This document shows, one piece after another, positions 15,038-23,084 of a DNA stretch of 64,000 bases. The notes beneath the pieces are model-generated. The model had not been told where the DNA came from and ran no database searches. It saw nothing but the letters and a program-made list of their open reading frames with translations. The translations under genes and the position numbers were made by a program. This DNA comes from an uncultured Gammaproteobacteria bacterium (GTDB lineage: Bacteria > Pseudomonadota > Gammaproteobacteria > Pseudomonadales > Pseudohongiellaceae), in assembly GCA_913060695.1 (NCBI GenBank), contig CAJXUA010000005.1, positions 1-64,000 on the forward strand, in the 5' to 3' direction. The number at the start of each line of letters is the position of its first letter. Position 1 is the first letter of the stretch.

Positions 15038-15514
15038 TTAAGCTTGGGGGCAGAAATAATCGGCCACGCGTGTCGAAATTTTGAGCTCATTCTTTAACTT
15101 CGGAACCAGAATAGCGATGTTTGGATAGCGTAAATCCATTGTCACTGTGCAATTGCCCGGAGTCACAATAGTAATACCAAGATAAGTTATGTTACTGCTC
15201 TCAGTTAGATACTGCACCATTATGTCGCTGTGGGAGGACTTATAGTTCATACCGCCAACGACAATATCATATGCGTCGAAATCGATCTGAGGCGCTGTGT
15301 AGCTTCCTGCGGGCCATATCGTGAGATGATCTGCACTTCCGGAGTAGAACTGCTGCCACTGCTGCTGGTTTGAGATCACCTCAGACCAAGACTCTTCGCT
15401 TTGCACTTCGAAGGGAAGCTTTAGCATCGCGTACGTAAAAACACTGTCGGCATATGCTTGCGAGACTGTGCCGCACAGTGCGATAAAAAGGCTTATGGGC
15501 TTGATAAAATTCAA
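15038..15514 (-). CDS. Secreted protein, PrcB-C-like, function unknown
   Basis: 158 residues with a signal peptide (about 1-22, ending AYA). The mature part has an alternating beta pattern with YDIVVGGMNYKSSHSDIMVQYL, then an ITIVTPGNCTVTMDLRYPNIAILVPK ending, which recalls the C-terminal domain of PrcB-type protease-complex proteins. The match is by eye and weak. Two cysteines (in PGNC and YFCPQA) could form a disulfide. No operon partner; transcription is toward the methyltransferase gene. Confidence 0.5.
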   Translation of the reverse strand: MNFIKPISLFIALCGTVSQAYADSVFTYAMLKLPFEVQSEESWSEVISNQQQWQQFYSGSADHLTIWPAGSYTAPQIDFDAYDIVVGGMNYKSSHSDIMVQYLTESSNITYLGITIVTPGNCTVTMDLRYPNIAILVPKLKNELKISTRVADYFCPQA

Positions 15515-15757
15515 TATCCTTCTCCTATAGGGCTAGAGCCAGAGGGCTTAAGTTGCCCCGCTTTGGGGGTTTCGCTGAGCAAGGATTCTCCCGTCAATTA
15601 AAGGGCTTATCAAGTTAAATCGATACATTGCAGCTTAGGGAAGTGGGGCTGTATGTCTACTATTGCGAATCCTGCTCGTTGTTCCCTTATGCCCTGTGCT
15701 TATTCTTGATGCCTGATGTGATATAAAGTGATTATCCCTAAATAAAAAAGGTGCCTA

Positions 15758-17431
15758 ATGAGTGATTTCAAGGCGCAAACTTCGATAGAACTCCTCGGCC
15801 TGCGTGAAGTGGTCAATAGCGTTGGGGCCTATATCTTTACCAAAGATATGTTGGGACGTTACACCTATGCTAATAAGCTAGTTTGCGAACTCTTTGGGGC
15901 AAGGCTGGAAGAGATCATAGGTCGCGATGATAGCGACTTCTTCGATTTAAAAGTCTCTAACGAGCTTCGGATCAATGATCGCCGTGTTACAGAGCGCGGT
16001 GAGAAGATTGAGCTAGAAGAGAGAAATATTGTCAAACCCTCCGGTGAGACTCGTTACTATTGGACCATAAAGGCTCCTATTCGTAATTCCGGCGGCGAAA
16101 TCGTAGGGATGTGTGGCATCTCCACAGACATCACTGAGCGCAAACTCCTCGAGAAATCCCTAGCAGAACAACGCGACTTATCCAACGCCATCCTCAACAA
16201 TATAGAAGCATTGGTCTATATGAAGAGCTGGGATCGCAAGTTCATCTACGGCAATAGTGAAATGGCAAAGCTGATGGGGGTAGAGTCCAAAGATATCTCT
16301 GGAAAGTTAGATACTGAGTTGATGGATTCAGCTATCGCGGATTACTTTTGGGAGAAAGACAGCAAGGTAATTGAAGATGGTGAGAAGTTTGCGGGCGAAG
16401 AGATTTTCTATGACCAAAAGGGGAACGCCGTACACTATTGGGCGGTCAAGATACCAGTAAAACAAAGCGATGGTAGCGATGGTTTGGTAGGTTTTTCGAC
16501 CAATATTACGAAATTACGCAATGCCGAGAAAGAATTGCTAGACGTGCATGAGCGCTACGAAAGAATGATCGAGAATGTGGCCAAGGAATACTGCTTCTAT
16601 TCGCGCGATGCGCAAGGGCATATCTCCTATGTCAGTAGCTCCTTCACCAAGATGTTAGGCTGGCACCCGAGCAAAGGGGAGAAGGCGCTTCAAGAGTTAC
16701 TTACGGATAATCCGCTTAATAAAGAAGCTATAAAATTGGCTGCATTGGGCTTGAAGGGCGAGCGCCAGCTTCCGTTTCTGATCGAGTTGCATCATGAGGA
16801 CGGCAGCAAGCGCCTGTGCGAGATCAATGAAACGCCCTTGTTCGATGACGCTGGCAAAGTGTCGGGGCTCGATGGCGTTGTTCACGATGTAAGCGAACAG
16901 AAGAAGTTAGAGCAGGAGTTAGAGCGGCGTGCACACACAGATTACCTAACCGGGCTCAATAACCGCGGATATTTCATGGAATTGGCGGAGCGGGAGATGG
17001 ACCGTACCATTCGCTATAAGCATCCCATGTCTTTTTTAATGCTAGATATCGATAATTTTAAGAAGATAAACGATACCTATGGGCATAAAGCCGGCGATGA
17101 CGTATTGCAAACCCTTGCGCAGGTTTGTTCGAGGACGCTACGTTCGGTAGACATTAGCAGTCGCTTAGGCGGAGAAGAATTTGCCTTTATTCTTCCAGAG
17201 ACACCGCAGCAGTGTGCATTAGAGGTCGCAGAGCGCCTACGCCAGGCCTTGAGTGCCGCACAAGTGCCCGTTGTGGGCGGCGAAACGCTACTTTGCTTTA
17301 CAGTCTCCATTGGCCTGACTTCGCTCAATGGCGAGAAGGACAGCCTAGACGATTTAATGAGTCGTGCCGATAAGGCCCTTTATAATGCAAAGAACAGCGG
17401 CAAAGACAGAGTGTGTGTGGCGCAGCTATAA
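15758..17431 (+). CDS. Triple-PAS GGDEF diguanylate cyclase
   Basis: 557 residues without membrane segments. Three PAS domains follow one another (about 10-130, 135-255 and 265-385); the first two end in PAC-type GMCGISTDITERK and GLVGFSTNITKLR, the third in LDGVVHDVSEQKK. The catalytic GGDEF domain is at about 390-557. The active site is GGEEF (471-475), and the RSVD I-site (462-465) precedes it by five residues, so an active, feedback-inhibited cyclase is expected. The PAS ligands are unknown. An AGGTG ribosome site precedes the ATG. arsC follows 42 nt downstream on the same strand. Confidence 0.92.
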   Translation: MSDFKAQTSIELLGLREVVNSVGAYIFTKDMLGRYTYANKLVCELFGARLEEIIGRDDSDFFDLKVSNELRINDRRVTERGEKIELEERNIVKPSGETRYYWTIKAPIRNSGGEIVGMCGISTDITERKLLEKSLAEQRDLSNAILNNIEALVYMKSWDRKFIYGNSEMAKLMGVESKDISGKLDTELMDSAIADYFWEKDSKVIEDGEKFAGEEIFYDQKGNAVHYWAVKIPVKQSDGSDGLVGFSTNITKLRNAEKELLDVHERYERMIENVAKEYCFYSRDAQGHISYVSSSFTKMLGWHPSKGEKALQELLTDNPLNKEAIKLAALGLKGERQLPFLIELHHEDGSKRLCEINETPLFDDAGKVSGLDGVVHDVSEQKKLEQELERRAHTDYLTGLNNRGYFMELAEREMDRTIRYKHPMSFLMLDIDNFKKINDTYGHKAGDDVLQTLAQVCSRTLRSVDISSRLGGEEFAFILPETPQQCALEVAERLRQALSAAQVPVVGGETLLCFTVSIGLTSLNGEKDSLDDLMSRADKALYNAKNSGKDRVCVAQL

Positions 17432-17473
17432 TTGCAGCTCGCCCAGTACGCTAACCCCGAATGAGAGAAGTAC

Positions 17474-17830
17474 ATGAATCCCCTTATCTACCATAATCCC
17501 CGCTGCAGTAAATCCCGTGCCACACTCGCCTTACTTCGCGGGGCCGGAATAGAGCCAGAGATAATCGATTACTTAAACACACCCCTGCGCAAAGAGGTGC
17601 TTCTAGACACGATTTCGGCTGCAGGTCTTAGTGTGCGTGATGTCCTGCGCAGTGGTGAGGAAGCCTACAAGCGCCTTGGGTTAGGCGAAAAGGACGTTAG
17701 CGATGATGTGCTACTAGATGCGCTTATCGCCAATCCTATTTTGCTCAATCGCCCCATAGTCGTGACAGATAAGGGGGCAAGACTGTGCCGTCCACCGGAG
17801 TTGGTATTGGAGATTTTACCTGCGGCGTGA
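17474..17830 (+). CDS. arsC: Glutaredoxin-dependent arsenate reductase
   Basis: 118 residues, the ArsC/Spx-like thioredoxin fold of the E. coli plasmid R773 type. The N-terminal HNPRCSKSR carries the catalytic Cys11 and phosphate-like anion loop; LNTPLRKEVL, NPILLNRPIVVTDKGARLCRPPE and the final VLEILP are family landmarks. It reduces arsenate to arsenite using glutathione and glutaredoxin. No arsR, arsB or acr3 gene is nearby, so a housekeeping or moonlighting role is possible. It may be cotranscribed with the PAS-GGDEF gene. Confidence 0.93.
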   Translation: MNPLIYHNPRCSKSRATLALLRGAGIEPEIIDYLNTPLRKEVLLDTISAAGLSVRDVLRSGEEAYKRLGLGEKDVSDDVLLDALIANPILLNRPIVVTDKGARLCRPPELVLEILPAA

Positions 17831-17843
17831 GTAGACCCGATGA

Positions 17844-18746
17844 TTAAATTAGTTCGCTGAACAATGCCACAAGTTCATCCAGTTTTTCTTGTACCGCGTT
17901 GTCCAAATCAACTCCCTGCAATTGATCGGAGAGTGCACGAATAAACAACTTCGTATTATGTAATTCCGTAAGCCCTCTGGTACTGCCGAACGCCTCGGGC
18001 CAGGTATTCACTGACTTAGGCTTAGCGAAGCCCGTGAACCAATTCAGCCAAGCGGTGCTCGTTAAAGCGTCACGTCTTAGCAGAATAGCGATTGGCCTGG
18101 CCAGTCTATCTCCTTCATTGAAATGATAGAAACTTTCTGCTGCGCTCACCTTGCTGCCTATAGCTATAAGGATTAGCGCTGCCTGGTCCTCGCTCAGCGC
18201 CGGGTGTAGAGAGAATCGCCACAGCACATCTGCTAAATGCGCAATCGGGTGCACCCACCCTAGCTCATCCTCGAAGCCTCTAAATTCTTGTTCGTCGCGC
18301 AAGGCCTGCGCGCAGGCCTGTAGAAGTTGTTCGCGCTGTGTTGTAGTCATGAATGCGTCTATGGCGTCGGCGCGTAATAGTTCGCTGATGATCAATGCGG
18401 AGAAGGAGCGTTGCAGGCTAAGCTCTCTAGTAGCAGGGCTTAGATTGGCTGAGAGTTGCTGCAAGAGGAACTGTTTTCGGTCGACAGAGAGTTGTGCATT
18501 GCGCAGCCAAACACTGAAAAGGCCGTAGCCGATATCGTCACGTAATTCGGGGTTGGGCGACCTGAGGCATTGTAGCAGTGGCTCGGCTAAGGTGTTCGCG
18601 TCGGCACTGTCAGCCGCAGCGGCGATGGGCCGCCAATAGTCCAAGGCTGCTGGCTCATCGAGGCAATCTGGAGCCTGTGCACTGGCTATGCTGGACAAGC
18701 CAAGGGAGCAAGACAATATAGCGGCTCTGCTTAGCTTGGTGTACAT
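17844..18746 (-). CDS. DUF2785 family exported protein
   Basis: 300 residues from the ATG at 18746, which gives a signal peptide (MYTKLSRAAILSCSLGLSSIASAQ). The longer frame from 18788 would overlap the upstream gene and bury that peptide. The body is alpha-helical and repeat-like with LRDDIGYGLF and ELGWVHPIAHLADVLWRF, the landmarks of DUF2785, whose function is unknown. It starts 14 nt after the stop of the M61 peptidase gene on the same strand, so the two probably form an operon. It is convergent with arsC (13-nt gap). Confidence 0.65.
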   Translation of the reverse strand: MYTKLSRAAILSCSLGLSSIASAQAPDCLDEPAALDYWRPIAAAADSADANTLAEPLLQCLRSPNPELRDDIGYGLFSVWLRNAQLSVDRKQFLLQQLSANLSPATRELSLQRSFSALIISELLRADAIDAFMTTTQREQLLQACAQALRDEQEFRGFEDELGWVHPIAHLADVLWRFSLHPALSEDQAALILIAIGSKVSAAESFYHFNEGDRLARPIAILLRRDALTSTAWLNWFTGFAKPKSVNTWPEAFGSTRGLTELHNTKLFIRALSDQLQGVDLDNAVQEKLDELVALFSELI

Positions 18747-18760
18747 CTCGTTACCCCCCC

Positions 18761-20602
18761 CTATTGGCCAGTTTGGCTGCCTAGCCATTTCTCGCGGAAG
18801 GCCTTTGCCTGTGGTGATAACGGCCGCTGCACGCTCTCGTCGGACACTATTATCAGTGCGGGATCCGTGATGAAGGTGACCTCGCTCGTGCGCGTCACTC
18901 CGCGTTGTTCGTACTCGATGGGAAGGGTGTCTCCTGAGCTTACGCGTTGTAGCAAGCGTTCCCAGCCTCTTTCGCTGCGCATATTGTAGCGCCCAATCTT
19001 GAGTATGTGGTCACCACGCTCCAGTCCTGCAATGTAGAGGGGCGAGCCGACTAGTGTTGGGCTTTCCAGCGTGGCTCGCTCGTCCGCAAAATCTAAGTCG
19101 ATGGTCCCAAGGCTCGCCTGTTCGGGGGAGTCCAGCTGTAGTAGTAGACCCGCACTCGCCAGAAGGCTCGCATAGTCTGGCAGCTCACTGGAGTGAACAA
19201 AGCGTTGGAAGAAGTCGGAGGCGAATGCAGGGTCTCCTGTGGTAGTTGCTAATGTATTTTGCAGATCATCTAATGTGTAGGGGATTTCGGTGCGGCCGAA
19301 GTCCTGCCAAAGTGCACGCATATAATCGTCAAGGCTTAAGTCGAAGTCGCTACGCAGCGTAAGGTCCAGCGATAGGGCTAGGGCGGCGCCGTAAGTGTAA
19401 TAGGTGAAGAAGGTATTGCGGAAGTTGGTCGGGTCTAATGCGGTTGCAGCATCCACGAACGGCGCTTGCATGCTCATCTCGACTGGGCTAAAGAACTCGC
19501 GCCCAGTGGAGTGTGTTATGGAATTGACTAAACTCTGCACGATCTCCAAATATTCCTGTTCCGTGCGCATGCCACTGCGGCGTAGGAGTAGGTTGCCATA
19601 GTACTGCGTGAATCCTTCGGCTAGCCATAGCTCCCCAGAAAGATTAGCCTCTTCGTAATTGAAGGGCTGGAGAGAGAGAGGGCGGATTCGCTCGACATTC
19701 CAGCTATGGAAAAACTCATGAGAAAGAGTGCCGAGCATCGCGGAGGCATTGTCGGTCAAGCCGTTCGAGTTGGTCAGGATGGTGGAGTTGCGATGCTCCA
19801 TGCCGTCTCCATTCACATGGGGCAGATAGTCCGCGATGAAGGTATAGGTGCCGTGGTCGAAGTTGGGGAGTTCTCCATACACCGCCATGTGCTCATACAC
19901 CACTTTCTCCGCCATCTGCGCCAATTCGTCAACGTCCTCTTCGCTGGCGTCGTGGTGTACTGCAAGGCGAATTAGATAGTCTTCCCCTTTGGATTGCACG
20001 CTGAACTCTCGCAAGGAGAAGTCGCTGATTTCGGTGGGGCTATCGAGAAAATATTGCAAGTCAGGTGCAGTAAACTCATTAGAGCGAGGGGTGGGGACAA
20101 GTTGAGTCGCAATCTTCCAGTCCGTATTGAATTCGGTGAAGCGCACTCGTAGTGGGCGGTGGTCGAAATTACGCGCCCACATGAAGGTGGCAGGCATGTT
20201 CAAATGCGCGTGGCTAAGGTCGATCTGCGAGTAAGTGCCATCTGCGCGGTCGGCAAATAGAGTGTAGCTAAGCTTCACATAGCTGCCGGGGTTGGCGATG
20301 TTCCACTGGTAGGGCGAGGGGCGAGAAATCTCTAGAGGATTGCCGTCGCGATCCAAAGCGCTGACCTGATACACATTTTTAGCGAATTCGTGCAATGCAT
20401 AGCGTCCCGGAGAGGAGCGGCTCATGCGCATCTCCAGCACTTCAAGGTCTGCAGGCAGATCGTTATAGGTCACGCTGATGCGAGCCTCGTGATGTACCGC
20501 ATTGGCGAAAGACACCTCGTAGAGAACGGTTTCCTGAGCCTGGCTCAAAGGCGTACACGCGACGATGCTCGCAATCAGAAGCAAAATAAAGAAGGGTTTC
20601 AT
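18761..20602 (-). CDS. M61 family metallopeptidase with PDZ domain
   Basis: 613 residues with a signal peptide (about 1-22), so periplasmic. The M61 glycyl-aminopeptidase catalytic site is SHEFFHSWNVERIRP: H295-E296-x-x-H299 binds zinc, and Glu in WLAEGFTQYYGNLL is the likely third ligand. A C-terminal PDZ-like segment (GSPLYIAGLERGDHILKIG, about 510-600) fits the usual architecture. Length is normal for the family. The CadC-like regulator ends 113 nt upstream on the same strand, and DUF2785 follows after 14 nt. Confidence 0.92.
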   Translation of the reverse strand: MKPFFILLLIASIVACTPLSQAQETVLYEVSFANAVHHEARISVTYNDLPADLEVLEMRMSRSSPGRYALHEFAKNVYQVSALDRDGNPLEISRPSPYQWNIANPGSYVKLSYTLFADRADGTYSQIDLSHAHLNMPATFMWARNFDHRPLRVRFTEFNTDWKIATQLVPTPRSNEFTAPDLQYFLDSPTEISDFSLREFSVQSKGEDYLIRLAVHHDASEEDVDELAQMAEKVVYEHMAVYGELPNFDHGTYTFIADYLPHVNGDGMEHRNSTILTNSNGLTDNASAMLGTLSHEFFHSWNVERIRPLSLQPFNYEEANLSGELWLAEGFTQYYGNLLLRRSGMRTEQEYLEIVQSLVNSITHSTGREFFSPVEMSMQAPFVDAATALDPTNFRNTFFTYYTYGAALALSLDLTLRSDFDLSLDDYMRALWQDFGRTEIPYTLDDLQNTLATTTGDPAFASDFFQRFVHSSELPDYASLLASAGLLLQLDSPEQASLGTIDLDFADERATLESPTLVGSPLYIAGLERGDHILKIGRYNMRSERGWERLLQRVSSGDTLPIEYEQRGVTRTSEVTFITDPALIIVSDESVQRPLSPQAKAFREKWLGSQTGQ

Positions 20603-20715
20603 AGGCTTTGGACTTCACTTACCGAGAAAAAGAACGAAGTCGAGAATAGCGGTAATGCCGCTGCTTGGAAAGTCTCAAGCGCACTGCGTCTGATCGAACT
20701 AATATTGCCCAGTGC

Positions 20716-22761
20716 CTATTGGCTCTGCGCTACCCCCGCGATGCTCGCATCCACGGGCCAAACATTCTCAGCCCAGAGATTGTTGCGGGCCATGAAAATG
20801 TCCTGTTGATAGTGCGTATAGGCCGTCTCGCTAAGGTCGACACCAGTGACCCCCTCTAGCAGCATCACACCTTCCATTAGGGTGCGCTGCCAAGACCTGC
20901 CCACATCTAGATCTTCCAATAAGGCTGTATATTGCTCGTTGGCCAGTATTCTTGCGGGGAAATAAATCTCTTGTGCATGTGCGAGATTGAGAAGCCAGCG
21001 TTTCTGTAGTGGATGAATCTGACTCCAATAATGGGCCCCGGCGTCGAAGTCTCCCAGCATGAAGCTGGCAACTCCGTTGGAGTAGGCGGAATCTTTATCG
21101 TCATCGAACTCACGCAAGAAGCTAGCGTTCTCACGGTTCAGTGCCCCTCTAGCGGTATCTACGATCAAGGTAGTGAGTTCGGCGGAAGGACCTTGCCTAT
21201 CTGCGAGTTTCTGGCGCTCGAGAAAGGGAATGGCCTCCTGGTAATTACCGATAGCGGTGAGGTCTCGCGCTACGCTGCCGAGGAAGCCCACATGCTTGGG
21301 TCTTTCCAATAGCTGTAATTTGCGCGCGGGTATCGCCTGCGCTGGTGGCAAAAGGGTAATGCGATAACTCCAAATCTCATCGGGTGATATTTTAAATGGA
21401 CCAACCTCTGCGGCCTTGTCTAGGAAGCGTTGAGCCTCGTCATACAGTCGCGCGCTCATCAGCAATAATGCGTAATGAGCCATGGCGAAATCAGGCGGTG
21501 TGCCAGAGAGAATCTGCTGGCGCAACACGGTTTCTTCTTGGCGATACTCATTGCCAGCCATGCGTAACTCGATCGCTCTTATAGAGACTAGAGCGGGATG
21601 TTCACGGTCGATACTAGCAATCGCTCTATGGGATTTCGCTACCAATTCTAGAAGACGTTGCTTCTCGGCTATTTTCGCAAACACAGAATAATTATTCGCA
21701 GCGGCACTTAGGCCGAGGTGTGCGCTGACAAAGGTTGGATCAAGCTCGATGGCTTCGGTGTAATACTCTATTGCAAGCTGCCAATCATCGGGGTTGAACT
21801 GAGCATTATGAAACTCAGCCTTCATGAACCGGTCGTAAGCGATGGCGTCGCTAGTGCCCCAGTCCAGCATATTGGCCCGATGCTCGTCATCTAAGTGGAT
21901 TGCCAGAGCCCCCACAATATTAGTGACGATGGTGTCTTGGATGTTGAACAACTCGCCCTGATTCATGTCGAAGCGGCCCGAGTATTCGTAGACGCCATCG
22001 TCGGTGCGAACCAAGTTAATGATCACGCGCAGGCGCTCGTCCGCCTGAATTAAGGTGCCTTGCAGAACATGAGTGAGATGGGAGGGGAGTCTGCTGATAC
22101 CGAAGCGTGTTGGGGTAGAGGAGGTGTCGGTATCGCTTATGGCTAATACCTCCATAGGACCTAAGTTAGAGAGTCCGTTAATTAGGGTGCTGGTTAAGCC
22201 ATCGACCAAATAGCGGTTGCTATCCCCGCCATTGCTTTCGAATCGAAATGGCGACACGCCAATTACTAGCTGATCAACTTGTCGTTGAGTGCGCTCGGAC
22301 TCCGCTAGCCATCCTAGCCCCGAAAGTATTACGGCGGCCGCAATGCCGACCAACCATTGGCGAGTGTCGGCTAAGTCGAGTTTCTGCCGCATTCGACTCA
22401 GTAAGCTTGCGGGTTCTGGAATCACTGTAGCGCTGTCTGCCAGTACATCGGCCAATAGTTTATAGCCGCGTTTCGGTACTGTCTTGATATAGCGCTGCCT
22501 TCGCACGCTGTCGCCCATGGCGGCGCGCAGTTCTGCAATCGCCTTGTGAATCGCGTGGTCCGATGCCACGGAGCTCCAGAATTTGTGCAGCAGCTCCTCG
22601 GTACTCACGATGCGATCAGAATGCTCGATCAAGTAAATCAATACATCCATGCAGCGAGGCGAGACTTTATTCTCCACCTCCCCGAGCGTTATGGTGCAAC
22701 TACCTTTCGATATCTCGAATGGCCCCAAAGCAATAATGCGATTTATCTCAGCCCCAGTCAT
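20716..22761 (-). CDS. Membrane-anchored CadC/ToxR-like regulator with TPR region
   Basis: 681 residues from the ATG at 22761, preceded by a GGAG site; the track's TTG at 22794 is less likely. An OmpR-type winged helix lies at about 10-105 (SPRCMDVLIYLIEH, HKAIAELRAAMGD, YIKTVPKRGYKLLADV). One transmembrane segment (QWLVGIAAAVILSGLGWLA) follows, then a periplasmic TolB-like segment and TPR-like repeats (AIEYYTEAIELDPTFVSAHLGLS). The protein can sense periplasmic signals and bind DNA without a kinase. It is divergent from the TonB/amine-oxidase operon, whose control it may exert (inference from position). Confidence 0.85.
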   Translation of the reverse strand: MTGAEINRIIALGPFEISKGSCTITLGEVENKVSPRCMDVLIYLIEHSDRIVSTEELLHKFWSSVASDHAIHKAIAELRAAMGDSVRRQRYIKTVPKRGYKLLADVLADSATVIPEPASLLSRMRQKLDLADTRQWLVGIAAAVILSGLGWLAESERTQRQVDQLVIGVSPFRFESNGGDSNRYLVDGLTSTLINGLSNLGPMEVLAISDTDTSSTPTRFGISRLPSHLTHVLQGTLIQADERLRVIINLVRTDDGVYEYSGRFDMNQGELFNIQDTIVTNIVGALAIHLDDEHRANMLDWGTSDAIAYDRFMKAEFHNAQFNPDDWQLAIEYYTEAIELDPTFVSAHLGLSAAANNYSVFAKIAEKQRLLELVAKSHRAIASIDREHPALVSIRAIELRMAGNEYRQEETVLRQQILSGTPPDFAMAHYALLLMSARLYDEAQRFLDKAAEVGPFKISPDEIWSYRITLLPPAQAIPARKLQLLERPKHVGFLGSVARDLTAIGNYQEAIPFLERQKLADRQGPSAELTTLIVDTARGALNRENASFLREFDDDKDSAYSNGVASFMLGDFDAGAHYWSQIHPLQKRWLLNLAHAQEIYFPARILANEQYTALLEDLDVGRSWQRTLMEGVMLLEGVTGVDLSETAYTHYQQDIFMARNNLWAENVWPVDASIAGVAQSQ

Positions 22762-23084
22762 GCCCTCTCCAAGATTGTAACGTTGCGCACTCAATTGGTG
22801 CGCCCGCCTTCAATTAGGTCATTTCTTCTCGCGATTTCAGCGCGCAAACCGCAATCCTTGGTTTTTGCTGCACCGTTACTGGAGTAGTGCAATTTAGATA
22901 CCAGCGCATAGGCGCTGGTACTGATTCTCCCGCGCTTCTCCCCGCTAAGGGAGAAATTGGGGACTAAGTAGGAAGGAATTTCATGAGCTAGGAGGCGAAT
23001 AATTCGCACAATCCTACTGCAGAGCGGATGTGGCGCATTCGATCTTCACTGTAGTAGGCCATCCCACATGAAGGAGTGAATACA
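22762..23084. promoter_or_regulatory. Divergent spacer with strong stem-loops before the TonB receptor gene
   Basis: This 323-nt spacer separates the CadC-like regulator from the TonB operon. Three hairpins are visible: TACCAGCGC/GCGCTGGTA (22899-22907 with 22912-22920, loop ATAG), TTCTCCC/GGGAGAA (22936-22942 with 22949-22955), and the near-palindrome GCGAATAATTCGC (22995-23007). They may be operators for the regulator or an RNA leader. No sequence similarity to the leaders at 47.7 and 51.4 kb was seen. An AAGGAG ribosome site at 23071-23076 fixes the downstream start at 23085. Confidence 0.55.
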
